From: Stomorhina lunata | Lineage: Eukaryota; Arthropoda; Insecta; Diptera; Rhiniidae | Assembly (NCBI GenBank): GCA_933228675.1 | Contig: OW121741.1 | Coordinates: 54,417,186-54,481,185 of the forward strand | Direction of reading: 5' to 3' | Length of the DNA: 64,000 bases | In this document: positions 31,140-42,763 of the stretch, piece after piece | Layout of the letters: each line of letters opens with the position of its first letter | Numbering within the stretch: the stretch's first letter is position 1 | The notes under the pieces: generated by a model | Seen by the model: only the letters and a program-made list of their open reading frames with translations | Told to the model about the DNA's origin: nothing | Databases searched by the model: none | Position numbers and translations under genes: made by a program

Positions 31140-32470
31140 CCGATTTTTTTACTAATATCTGATCTATATATAACCAATAGGTAAAAGGGTATTATAAGTT
31201 AGCCATTCAGTTTGTAATTTTTTCATTATTCGTCTTAAAACAAATAAAAATAATACCGATCGACTCAGGAGTCAGGGTCTAAATCGACTCAGAGAGTCGT
31301 ATTTGACTATTCTTAGAATTTTAAAATCTTTTTTTTTTAAATGCAGTTAAAAAAAAAATGTTTCAATTCAATTCTCATACACTCTTAGTTTTAGATACAT
31401 ACGTGAAATATATAGCTTTTGAATGGATGGATAACAGCTTTGTCGGAAAAGTTATTAAAGATTTACTTATTAATCTGAAGTTAGTTAATTAATTAAAATG
31501 AACACTTCATCAATAATATTTGGAATGTATTGTTCTTTCGATATGTCCGATGGATGTTTGGAAAGTTTTGCTCAAGTTCCTTGTGCAATTTTAATGTGAT
31601 TTAATTTATCAGCATTAAATTGATTCCCGGTCGGGGTTATGTGGGAGATTTCACTAAATGTGAATAGAGCTCGCCCATTTTCAATATTGAACTTTTTAAG
31701 AGATCAGAAATACTTTTGTCAAATGTTGTCCCTCTAGAAAGTTTATTTTAGGCGCTATCGCCCTGAATATCAATATTGTACAACGTCTTTATACTAAATG
31801 TCATCATCGTATCTTAGGCGAAGTTATACGGGATCAATTGTCAAACGTGAACGGATTTCTCCCAATTGCAAATAAAAAATTTAAATTTTCGTTGATATGT
31901 GAGATACTTACATACATATGTAGGTTTTGAACGGATATCATGTAGTTAGCTGCATTTTTGTACTTCCTAGGAAGATAACCTATAATTTGATATATAATAC
32001 ATTCTCAAATGTTATCATAGTGTTCAAAAGTCAGACACAAAATTAAGATTAATGCTAAAATCAGATTTGTGGAGCTCCTGGATTTTACACAAAATTTTAG
32101 GATATTGTCCCACCCTGAATTTTATCATTGTCGATTAAAACACCATCGCTTAAACGCTAAATTATATCTACCACAAATTACCGAATGCATCCAGATTTAG
32201 GTAATCCCCTGCGAAGGACGCTATTAAATTTCATCAAAATAAACAACTGAGATATCGACAAAACAGGAGCTCCAAAAACTTGACTACAACAGAAACAAAT
32301 AAGAGTGGTATATTCGGCTTTGCCGAATCTTGGATACCCTTCACCAATGGTGTTCCAAAAGTGAAGTACAAAATCGTAAGAATATATTGATAATTATATA
32401 GTTTCTGATTACTGACTTAGTTGAGCCCCACACAAATGCTTGATATGTATATTAATTTCCTTTTGTTCAT
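31140..32470. mobile_element. Nested INE-1-like Helentron pieces
   Basis: 31145-31310 (+) is a left end (ACCAATAGGTAAAAGGGTATTATAAG, CCGATCGACTCAGGAGTC). About 31815-32297 is a minus-strand body (GATATCGACAAAACAGGAGCTCC). A minus-strand 3' end follows, starting at about 32297, with the TTCGGCTTTGCCGAA hairpin (32313-32327) and ACCCTTCACCAATGGTG. The second starts exactly where the GTCY array of the first should lie, so it was probably inserted there. The whole is duplicated at 36248-37570. Confidence 0.7.
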
Positions 32471-32601
32471 ACTAAATGTAATTCCAGCCAGTAGCTCCGA
32501 TATATGTGTCTTTTTTACGAACACTTAATAAAAGATGCTTCAAAATGTAGATTCCCTTAGATTTGCAAAAGCACATCGATTTGATGAAGATTAAGTATTC
32601 T

Positions 32602-32650
32602 GGCATGCAACCCAAAAACCACTGGGCACTGTGTTTTTGGGTTGCATGCC
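32602..32650. repeat. 18-bp perfect inverted repeat, new in one duplicate
   Basis: GGCATGCAACCCAAAAAC (32602-32619) is repeated inverted at 32633-32650 around a 13-base loop. The corresponding places at 29903, 37714 and (inverted) 39240 lack the second arm and read ...CACAGT(G/T)CCCAGTGAGGGTTGTGTAC instead. Confidence 0.85.
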
Positions 32651-33090
32651 AAAAACACATTTAATACGTACGAATTATCCAACTAGTAAAAGTTCTTGAT
32701 TAGTTATGTAAAACTTTGAATTTAGCGGACTGATTTAGGTCAAAGCTTTAACAATGATTGTTAATGTAAACAAGCCTTATAATTATAGGGTATAAAATCT
32801 TAGTTTTAGATACATACGTGAAATATATAGCTTTTAAATGGAATTAAGATGAATACTTCATCAATAATAATGTATTGTTCTTTCGATCTGTCCGATGGAT
32901 GTGTGGAAAGTTTTGCTCTAGTTCTTTCTGCAATTATGTGATTTAATTTATCAGCATTAAAGTGATTCCCGGTCGGGGTTATATGGGAGATTTCACTAAA
33001 TGTGAACCAAGCTTGACCATTTTCAATACCGAACTTTTCAAGAGATCAGAAATACTTTTGTCAAATGTTGTCCCTCTAGAAAGTTAATTT

Positions 33091-34414
33091 TAGACGCTAT
33101 CGCAATGAATAACGATATTGTACAATGTCTTTATACTAAATGTCATCATCGTATCTATTATAATTTGTCATTTGTTAGCTACTAAGAGATTGCCTCAGGC
33201 GAAGTTATACGGAAGCAATTGTCAAACGTGAACGGATTTCTCCCAATTGCAATTAAAAAATTTAAATTTTCGTTGATATGTAGGTTTTGAACGGATATCA
33301 TGTACTCAGTTGCATTTTTTTACTTCCTAGGAAGATTACCATTAATTTGATATATAATACATTCTCAAATGTTATCATAATGTTCAAAAGTAAGACCCAA
33401 AATTAAGATAAATGCAGTGTGTCTGTCTGCTAAAATCAGATTTGTGGAGCTCCTGGAAGGTATAAACATATAAAATTTTAGGATATCGTCTCACCCTAAA
33501 TTTCATCATTGTCGATCAAAACACCTGAAATATCGCGTAAACACAAATTGTAATTAGTAATCCCCCGCGAAGTACGCTATTAAATTTCATCAAAATAATC
33601 ATCTGAGATATCGACAAAACAAGAGCTCCAAAAACTTGACTACAACAGAAAAAAGGACAGACAGGTAGACGGACAGACAAACAGACAGACGGACGTCGCG
33701 AAATCGATTCTCCTGCCGATTCTGAGTCGTACGGTACAATTTGAATGGTATTCATAGTCAGATTTGTAGAGTTTATATATCAGATTTTAGGAAATCCTCC
33801 CACAAAGAACGCTGTCATTACAATCGGTTCATAAACACCTGAGATATCGCTGAAACAATACTTACAAAATGTCAACAAAATTTCTTAGACACGTACTTTG
33901 GGGAATTCGCTGCATATCACAGGTAGTGTTTTGGCGATATCTCAGTTGTCTATGGACCGTTTTTGATAAAATTTAATAACGTGCTTTGCGGGAGAATTTC
34001 CTAAGATCCGACATGAAATTTATGTATGTCCGTGCTAAAGGAGGATGTTTTTTCCTATTTCTGCATTTAATTTTTTAAACAAACATTATCTAATGCGTAC
34101 TTTGGGCAATTTGCAATACATCAAATTTAGAGTTTTGGCGATATCTCAGTTGTTTATGGACCGATTTTGATAAAATTTTACAGAGTGGTTTGGGGAACGA
34201 TTTCCTACATATATAATATATTATTACAGGTGTTTATGGACCGATATCTCAGGTGCTTATGGACCGATTCTGATGAAATTTAACAGCGTTCTTTGTGGTA
34301 GGATTTCCTAAAATCTGATGTATAAACTCTACAAATCTGATTATGAATACCATTCAAATTGTACAGATCGACTCAGAATCGGCAGGAGATCGATTTCGCG
34401 ACGTCCGTCCGTCC

Positions 34415-34449
<35 letters not shown>

Positions 34450-35090
34450 CGTCCGTCCCTCTGTTCGTCCGTCCGTTCTTCTACCCGTCTGTCCGTCCGT
34501 CCGTCTACCTGCCTGTCCTTTTTCTGTTGTAGTCAAGTTTTTGGAGCTCCTGTTTTGTCGATATCTCAGATGTTTATTTTGATGAAATTTAATAGCGTAC
34601 TGCGCAGGGATTACCTAAATTCTGATGCATTCGGTAATTTGTGGTAGATATAATTTAGTGTTTAAGCTATATTTCAGGTGTTTTGATCGACAACGATGAA
34701 ATCCGGGGTAGGACGTTATCCTAAAATTTTGTATAAAATGCATATGGGTATACCTTCCAGGAGCTCCAGAAATCTGATTTTACCAGACAGACATACGAAA
34801 TTTATCTTAATTTTGTGTCTGACTTTTGAACATTATGATAACATTTGAGCATGTATTATATATCACGTTACAGGTAATCATCCTAGGAAATACAAAAAAG
34901 CAGCTAAGTACATGATATCTATCCAAAACTTACATATGTATGTATGTATCTCACATATCAACGAAAATTTAAATTTTTTAATTGCCATTGGGAGAAATCC
35001 GTTCACGTTTGACAATTGCACCCGAATAACTTCGTCTAAGGCGATCTTTTAGTAACTAATAAAAGACAAATTATTAGTAATTATCTTTAT
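33091..35090. mobile_element. Two INE-1-like Helentron bodies in opposite orientation
   Basis: 33140-33750 runs on the minus strand (GACAGACAGG-type array at 33655-33697, then CGATTCTCCTGCCGATTCTGAGTCG). 34330-35090 runs on the plus strand (CGACTCAGAATCGGCAGGAG, GTCY array 34400-34520). Between them lie GATATCTCAG...TTATGGACCGAT repeats. Each outer edge carries CATTGCAATT/AATTGCCATT GGGAGAAATCCGTTCACG. The Cys-rich open frames across the GTCY arrays are not genes. Confidence 0.75.
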
Positions 35091-38000
35091 ACTAAATGTC
35101 ATCATCGTATCTATTTTAATAGATACGATGATGATATTAATATAAAGACGTTGTACAATATCGTTGTTCAGGGTGATAGCGCCTAAAATAAACATTCTAG
35201 AGGGACAACATTTGACAAAAGTATTTCTGATCTCTTGAAAAGTTCGGTATTAAAAATGGGCTAGCTCGGTTCACATTTAGGGAAATCTCCCGTATAACCC
35301 CTACCGCGAATCACTTTAATGCTGATAAATTAAATCACATTATAATTGCACAAAGAACTAGAGCAAAACTTTCCACACATCCATCGAACAGATCGAAAAA
35401 ACAATACATCCCAAATATTATTGTTGAAGTATTCATCTTAATTAGTTAACTAACTTCAGATTAATAAGTAAATCTTCAAACCGACAAAGCTGATTTCCAT
35501 CCATTTAAATGCTATATATTTCACTTCTGTATCTAAAACTAAGAGTGTATACCTTATAATTCTAAAGCTACGTTCAGACGATGGTCAGATCTTACAATAT
35601 TGTCACATCTGGCAATGTGCTGCCAATAAACTGACAATAAAGAATTGTCAGCAAAAGGCAAATTGTGTGTTTACACGGTTGTAAGAAAATTGTAAGAAAA
35701 GCTGTCAATTTCATTGTCAGAAATTGTCTGACAATTAATTAAGCTGACAATCTCAGCTTACAATAAATTGGCAGTTCACACGATTATCAGATATGTGTAC
35801 ACAAAAAATTGCCAGATCTATTGTCAGTCACAAAGCACATGTAAAATATTGTTCATTTTTGTGTTTTTGACTTGAAATTTATATTTGTTTATTATAAAAT
35901 ATTAATCAAAATGGAAAAAAACAGGCAATTGCCAAAATTTTAACAGTGTATGTTTAGAAAGCTGTGAAGATGAATGTGAAGTGGAGAAAAAACGTCTCAG
36001 AGTGGTATTGTGGAAAAAATTATGGAAATAAGTCTGCAAATGCTTAAACCTGAAAAGCCTAGCTTTTACTATGGCGGCGCAATCAATCGGCTCCCAAAGT
36101 AGGGCACCTCAGACTTAATTACTTAAAACTATATATAATTGTCATTTTCCAACCAATTTGAGGAATCATATTATATAACAAAAATAGGATTTGTACTATT
36201 TTACAGTTTTATTAAAATTAAAATTTTTAATTTTTGTACCATACTGCACCGATTTTTTTACTAATATCTGATCTATATATAACCAATAGGTAAAAGGGTA
36301 TTATAAGTTAGCCATTCAGTTTGTAATTTTTTCATTATTCGTCTTAAAACAAATAAAAATAATACCGATCGACTCAGGAGTAGGGGTCTAAATCGACTCA
36401 GAGAGTCGTATTTGACTATTCTTAGAATTTTAAAATCTTTTTTTTTAAATGCAGTTAAAAAAAAAAAATGTTTCAATTCAATTCTAATACACTCTTAGTT
36501 TTAGATACATACGTGAAATATATAGCTTTTGAATGGATGGATAACAGCTTTGTCGGAAAAGTTATTAAAGATTTACTTATTAATCTGAAGTTAGTTAATT
36601 AATTAAAATGAACACTTCATCAATAATATTTGGGATGTATTGTTCTTTCGATATGTCCGATGGATGTTTGGAAAGTTTTGCTCAAGTTCCTTGTGCAATT
36701 TTAATGTGATTTAATTTATCAGCATTAAATTGATTCCCGGTCGGGGTTATGTGGGAGATTTCACTAAATGTGAATAGAGCTCGCCCATTTTCAATATTGA
36801 ACTTTTCAAGAGATCAGAAATACTTTTGTCAAATGTTGTCCCTCTAGAAAGTTTATTTTAGGCGCTATCGCCCTGAATATCAATATTGTACAACGTCTTT
36901 ATACTAAATGTCATCATCGTATCTTAGGCGAAGTTATACGGGATCAATTGTCAAACGTGAACGGATTTCTCCCAATTGCAAATAAAAAATTTAAATTTTC
37001 GTTGATATGTGAGATACTTACATACATATGTAGGTTTTGAACGGATATCATGTAGTTAGCTGCATTTTTGTACTTCCTAGGAAGATAACCTATAATTTGA
37101 TATATAATACATTCTCAAATGTTATCATAGTGTTCAAAAGTCAGACACAAAATTAAGATTAATGCTAAAATCAGATTTGTGGAGCTCCTGGATTTTACAC
37201 AAAATTTTAGGATATTGTCCCACCCTGAATTTTATCATTGTCGATTAAAACACCATCGCTTAAACGCTAAATTATATCTACCACAAATTACCGAATGCAT
37301 CCAGATTTAGGTAATCCCCTGCGAAGGACGCTATTAAATTTCATCAAAATAAACAACTGAGATATCGACAAAACAGGAGCTCCAAAAACTTGACTACAAC
37401 AGAAACAAATAAGAGTGGTATATTCGGCTTTGCCGAATCTTGGATACCCTTCACCAATGGTGTTCCAAAAGTGAAGTACAAAATCGTAAGAATATATTGA
37501 TAATTATATAGTTTCTGATTACTGACTTAGTTGAGCCCCACACAAATGCTTGATATGTATATTAATTTCCTTTTGTTCATACTAAATGTAATTCCAGCCA
37601 GTAGCTCCGATATATGTGTCTTTTTTACGAACACTTAATAAAAGATGCTTCAAAATGTAGATTCCCTTAGATTTGCAAAAGCACATCGATTTGATGAAGA
37701 TTAAGTATTCTGGCATGCAGCCCAAAAACACAGTGCCCAGTGAGGGTTGTGTACTTTAATTCGTACGAATTATCCAACTAGTAAAAGTTCTTGATTAGTT
37801 ATGTAAAACTCTGAAGTAAGCGGACCGATTTAGGTCAAAGCTTTAACAATGATTGTTAATGTAAACAAGCCTTATAATTATAGGGTATAAAATCTTAGTT
37901 TTAGATACATACGTGAAATATATAGCTTTTAAATGGAATTAAGATGAATACTTCATCAATAATAATGTATTGTTCTTTCGATCTGTCCGATGGATGTGTG

Positions 38001-38185
38001 GAAAGTTTTGCTCTAGTTCTTTCTGCAATTATGTGATTTAATTTATCAGCATTAAAGTGATTCCCGGTCGGGGTTATATGGGAGATTTCACTAAATGTGA
38101 ACCAAGCTTGACCATTTTCAATACCGAACTTTTCAAGAGATCAGAAATACTTTTGTCAAATGTTGTCCCTCTAGAAAGTTAATTT
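35091..38185. repeat. 3.1-kb block, second copy of a direct duplication
   Basis: Second copy of 29983-33090. It ends in a T-run (AGTTAATTTTTTTT) where the first copy continues AGTTAATTTTAGACGC, so the right breakpoint lies at about 38185. The interval between the copies (33091-35090) is Helentron sequence. Confidence 0.9.
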
Positions 38186-38815
38186 TTTTTAATAAAGTTT
38201 TTTACAAAAAAAATATTTTAAATTCGGTAATTTGTGAGACATCGAATTTGGCGATATCTCAGATTGTACCTATTTTGATAATATATATAATTTCGTTTTG
38301 CTTAGGAGAATTTTCCAATATCTGATATATAATTCGTGTCGGTATACTATACGTAAATTGAGGAATTTATACAAATTAAAAAAAATACAATTTAAAAGAA
38401 AATACAAAAATTTGAATTCGGCATCGAATTTCGAATTTTTGCTATATCTCAGTTGTTAGTAGAACAACATGTTGAAATTTAATAGCATACTTGGTAGAAC
38501 ACTATTAACATACAATACCTATACATGTAAGTTATGTCGGTATGCCATCTAGGAGCTCATCAAACTTGATTTCAGCATACCGAAATATGTCTTAAATAAG
38601 TGTCTTTTGAACTTTTTATGCTTTTTTTAATTCATCTTTTTATAATATTTTTATTCGAAAAACTTCTTTAGATTGATATATAATAACACTATTTTCCCAA
38701 TTAAAATGCATATTCAATATAATTTTATTTTGATATTTTTATTTATTTATTTTTTAATGATATAAATCCTAAAAACCGTATGTTTTCAAATAAAACCAAG
38801 AAGTTAAAATTGTCT
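38186..38815. other. Degraded Helentron-like sequence
   Basis: Contains GGCGATATCTCAG and ATCTGATATATAATTC, motifs of the INE-1-like family, but no ends. No coding sequence. Confidence 0.5.
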
Positions 38816-38819
38816 GAAA

Positions 38820-39100
38820 ATGATTGCATTGTAAGATGGTGGAATTTCATGCAGCTGACAATAAAAACGAAGCTGACAATTTTTTAAAATGTTCTGCCAA
38901 TTTAAAATAGTGTGTTTACACGATTGTAAGATATCTGACAATTTCATTGTAAGGTGGTTGTGTGACAATGTGCTGACAATGCTTTAGCTGACAACGTTGT
39001 CAGCAAAAAATTGTAAGTTTACACGATTGTAAGAAATTTTCTTACAATTTTTCTTACAATATTGTAAGATCTGACCATCATGTAGACATAGCATAAGACT
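38820..39100. repeat. Right TIR end with TGTCAG/TTGTAAG repeats
   Basis: Inverted partner of 30458-30723 and 35566-35831. It ends CTTACAATATTGTAAGATCTGACCATC and is followed by a degraded ATGTAGACATAGC. Confidence 0.65.
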
Positions 39101-39337
39101 TGCATACATTGACACTCATTGTTAAAGCTTTGACCTAAATCAGTCCGATAACTTTTTACATAACTAATCAAGAACTTTTACTAGTTGGATAATTCGTACG
39201 AATTAAAGTACACAACCCTCACTTCGCACTGTTTTTGGGTTGCATGCCAGAATACTTAATCTTCATCAAATCGATGTGCTCTTGCAAATCTAAGGGCATC
39301 TACATTTTGAAGCATCTTTTCTGCATGGTTTATCTGG

Positions 39338-39449
39338 GGGGTTACTCCGAACCTCGATTCGAAAGAAACTCTTTTCGAAACACAATGCTTTAAGCATACA
39401 AATTCGAACAATTTTATTTTCGAATCGAGATACAGAGTAACCCCCCTGG
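39338..39449. mobile_element. 112-bp MITE with GGGGTTACTC ends
   Basis: The tips GGGGTTACTC and GAGTAACCCC are inverted, with TTCGAA-rich subterminal parts (CCTCGATTCGAAAG; TTTTCGAATCGAGA). The uninterrupted site exists at 29795-29815 (inverted, ...TTATCTGGTCGAAC...), which proves insertion. A TGG (or CTGG) is repeated at the two edges. The superfamily is uncertain because the exact duplication length is masked by the G/C runs. Confidence 0.8.
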
Positions 39450-39589
39450 TCTATCGAACTTTATTAAATGTCCATAAAATAGACACATATATCGAAGCTA
39501 CTGGCTGGCTTAAATAAGCAATCTCTACTTGTAGTCTAGTAATCATTATCTTTCACAAGAAGACCACTTTAGAATCCAAGTGACGCTGC

Positions 39590-39930
39590 CTTAGACATCA
39601 GCCACCTGCCCAACCTAAACTTTGGGTTCATAACTATTCTAGATGATGACGCCACCAAAAAGCATTTCGTTTTCCGACTCTTAATTTTAAAGACTCTTTG
39701 CATATAATACTAGTAGTTATAACCAAATATTGCTAGGACTTACATTTAGTATGAACAAAAGAAAATTAATGTACATATCAAACATTTGTGTGGGGCTCAA
39801 CTAAGTCAGTAATCAGAAACTATATAATTATCAAAATATTCGTTCGATTTTGTACTTTACTTTTGGAACACCATTGGTGAAGGGTATCCAAGATTCGGCA
39901 AAGCCGAATATACCACTCTTACTTGTTTCT
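39590..39930 (+). mobile_element. INE-1-like Helentron 3' end
   Basis: It ends with GGAACACCATTGGTGAAGGGTATCC, the TTCGGCAAAGCCGAA hairpin and ACCACTCTTACTTG at about 39928. The sequence inside the end (TTTGTGTGGGGCTCAACTAAG) matches 32400-32470 inverted. Confidence 0.8.
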
Positions 39931-40106
39931 CTGGTTATTTAAAAGTGTGTTTCAATCAACAATTTTAAAATATTCAATATTTTCGGTGTTTATAAACCGT
40001 TTTAAATGAAATTTAATAGCGTTCATTGCGGGAGAATTTCCTAAAATCTGATATATAATTTATGTAGGTCCGACCTCTAGGGGCTTCAGAAAGTTGATTT
40101 CAACAG

Positions 40107-40141
<35 letters not shown>

Positions 40142-41222
40142 GACATCACTTAATCGATTCTCCCCCCGCTTCTGAGTCGATCGGTATAATTTTTATGGGG
40201 TCTACGATCACTAATAAAAAAATTACAAACGGAATCACAAACTTATAATACCCTTTCACCTATTGGTGAAGGGTATAAAAAGGACAACCAGGTAGACGGA
40301 CGGACGGATAGACAGGTAGACAGACGGACGGACGTCGCGAAATCGATTCTCCTGTCGATTCTGAGTCGATCGGTACAATTTTAATGGTATTCATGATCAG
40401 ATTTATGGAGTTTATATATCAGATTTTAGGAAATCTTCCCACGAAGAACGCTGACAAATTTCATCACAATCGGTCCATAAACACCTGAGATATCGCTGAA
40501 ACAATACTTACAAAATGTAAACAAAATTTCTTAGACACGTACTTTGGGCAATTTGCTGTACATCACAAGTAGTGTTTTGGCGATATCTCAGTTGTTTACG
40601 GACCGCTTTTGATAAAATTTAATAACGTGATTGGCGGGGGAATTTCCTAAAATGTATGTATGTCCGTGCTAAAGAAGGATGTTTTTTCCTATTTCTGCAT
40701 TTCATTTTTTCAACAAACATTCTCTAATGCGTACTTTGGGCAATTTGCAATACATCAAATTTAGAGTTTTGGCGATATCTCTTTTGTTTATGAACCGATT
40801 TTGATACAATCTGATATATAATATAACGATTTCCTACAATCTGATATATAATATATTATTACATGTACACCAGGAGTATCTTTTTTCTCTTGTTATTTAA
40901 AAGTGTGTTTCAATCAACAATTTTAAAATTTTCGTATAATTTTTGTCATTTTTTCGATATTTTCGGTGTTTATAAACCGATTTTAATGAAATTTAATAGC
41001 GTTCATTGCGGGAGAATTTCCTAAAATCTGATATATAATTTATGTAGGTCCATCCTCTAGGGGCTTCAGAAACTTGATTTCAAAAGACAGACAGACGGAC
41101 ATCGCTTAATCGATTCTTCTCCCGATTCTGAGTCGATCGGTATAATTTTTATGGGGTCCACGATCACTAATAAATTACAAACGGAATCACAAACCTATAA
41201 TACCCTTTCACCTATTGGTGAA
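39931..41222 (-). mobile_element. Two minus-strand INE-1-like Helentron copies
   Basis: The 5' ends, read inverted, lie at about 40276 (TATAATACCCTTTCACCTATTGGTGAAGGGTATA) and at about 41220. GACA/GACG arrays at 40098-40145, 40285-40335 and 41084-41102 are the GTCY arrays in reverse. The first copy is inserted at the array of the second. The right one abuts a BEL gag leader. Confidence 0.75.
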
Positions 41223-41266
41223 TACTACAAAATATAAGCGAATCAGAGAAGCGAATAAATACATAA

Positions 41267-41745
41267 TGGCTCAAAGACAATCACTTTATGAAGTTCAAAA
41301 GGACATAAGCGATAAGGTATCAGCAATATTTAGTAAAATCTAAAGTGGACACGTACGTCTTGCTTCTATTCGGCAGTTAAAAAAATCTTTGGAATCAGAG
41401 TTTATTAAAAATAATAAACTTTTAAAGATGGGGCAGATATAGGAAGACTACTATATTACCAACTTTGTCGAAGCGGTTATGGGAAATATTGATGCAACTA
41501 AGAAACAAATTCAAAAGTGTTTGAAAAACGAAGCTGCAGGAAAAATGACTGGAAACGCGGCTGAAAACATAAAGGAAGTTTCGGCCTCCAGCCATGTCGA
41601 TATGTACGAACAGATGCAAATGATGATGATCAAATTTAATGAATTGATGGCTTATCAGGAAAATAGAAATAACTTATATAGAACAGAGCTCTCAAATACA
41701 CTACTGTACTCGATAATAGAGTACGTATGGTCACCGTACCGATAG
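41267..41745 (+). pseudogene. BEL/Pao Gag N-terminal fragment joined to an insertion tip
   Basis: ATG at 41267 opens MAQRQSLYEVQKDISDK, then a stop. The open part, 41479-41668, starts MGNIDATKKQIQKCLKNEAA and has HVDMYEQMQMMMIKFNELMA, the same Gag as 22757-23189. At about 41669 Gag is cut, and the next 66 bp (TTATATAGAACAGAGCTCTC ... GTATGGTCACCGT) are the reversed left tip of the unclassified insertion at 16337. The open frame that runs across the join is therefore chimeric. Confidence 0.75.
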
Positions 41746-42292
41746 CTAAAAGAAGTTTATCATGATTTGAACGCAAAGGTGCAATAATTGAATCAAAACA
41801 CATACTTTAATAAGAAATAGTCTTAGTCAGGATTCATAGTTCTGAGGTGTACCAGATGATAAAACTCCCAATAGAAGTAGGGTCTAGCGCTGTCATGCCA
41901 ATAGTGCAAAATGAGTTTATCGTCTACAATTTTGCCACTAACATGTACTATTTAATGTCTCTGGCGCAATTAAATAAAGGTGGAAGAAATCTTCAGGGGT
42001 ACTACAACTGTGTCGAAAATATGCTTGCTAAGTCTCAGCTTTAAAACAATCTCGCCATGATGAATGCCCATTTGAAGCTGTTCCTAGAAAGAGCATTTGG
42101 AAAGAATTATCCCAAGGAAATCGATGGATATTTACTGTATTTGACAATTTCATGCTGTCTGTCACTTGTGAACTGGGAAATAGAAGCTGCTAAAGGTATA
42201 CTACAATTATCCGATGGATGTGCAGCTACATATGAAGGTCTTTCTCTAGTAGCTTCAAATCATGGGAAGTGCAAGGTGATAAAGTACGAAGT
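41746..42292 (+). pseudogene. Unrecognised coding-like remnant in two frames
   Basis: 41847-42044 and 42057-42292 are adjoining open stretches. The first ends NKGGRNLQGYYNCVENMLAK. The second begins MMNAHLKLFLERAFGKNYPK and has EIEAAKGILQLSDG. Composition looks protein-like, and the YYxxVENxLA pattern is reminiscent of Gag proteins of LTR elements, but I cannot place it. It is cut on the right by the LINE tail and on the left by the insertion tip. Confidence 0.3.
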
Positions 42293-42763
42293 AAATTTAT
42301 TTATTTATTTTATTTATTTATTTATTTAGTCTATGAATATATATCCTTACAGACTAGTTACAAACAGATATTATTAAAAATTATTAAAACAAGAAAAATC
42401 GTAAAATAAACATTTAATAAAAATATTTAGGAATTAAGAAAAACTATAATTTTGTGTTTTATAACATGAGAATTTAAAGAAAAATCAACAAACTGATACA
42501 AATTATTATATTGGCGACATAACCTAATAAAAGGATCAGCAATAGTTTGTTTTACAAAATTGTATAGATATAGGCTTAAAATAACGAAGACTACGACATG
42601 GTATGTTAAAGTTTATGGAGTTTAACAAAAATTCACAATTGATACTGCCATTTAAAAGGTTGAACATAAAAGTCATATTTAACATAGTACGACGGCTTTT
42701 TAATGTTGGTAGTTTTATTAACGCCAGTCTACTAGTATAAGAAGGGAAATTACATCCATAGTT

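Larger units (their letters stand above)
29983..31808. repeat. Inverted repeats with arms of about 430-470 bp
   Basis: 29983-30450 and about 31382-31808 are inverted copies (TCATCATCGTATC; GACAACATTTGACAAAAGTA; CTAAAACTAAGAGT at the inner edge). The pair is repeated at 35091-36916 by the block duplication. At the left edge TCATCATCGTATCTA TTTTAA TAGATACGATGATGA forms a perfect 15-bp palindrome (29991-30026), apparently an inversion junction. A third half-arm occurs at 32795-33150. Confidence 0.8.
29983..33090. repeat. 3.1-kb block, first copy of a direct duplication
   Basis: It matches 35091-38185 nearly base for base, at an offset of 5108 over most of its length. Differences noticed: a poly-A length change (AAAAAACAGG versus AAAAAAACAGG near 30808/35916), GGGATTG versus GGTATTG, and a local rearrangement at 32602-32650. 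Confidence 0.9.
29693..39586. repeat. Composite palindromic region with long outer inverted repeats
   Basis: 29693-29990 and 39150-39586 are inverted copies (GCGTCACTTGG; TTAAGCCAGCCAGTA; GATTTGATGAAGATTAA; CGAATTATCCAACTAGTAAA). The right arm is longer because a small MITE (39338-39449) sits inside it. Everything between is Helentron-type sequence, smaller palindromes and a direct duplication. No genes are supported. It may be one large fold-back element or several nested insertions. Confidence 0.7.

Noticed and set aside
36273..36476. 67-codon minus-strand frame
   Set aside because: It covers a Helentron left end and a poly-T run; the sister copy at 31165 does not keep it.
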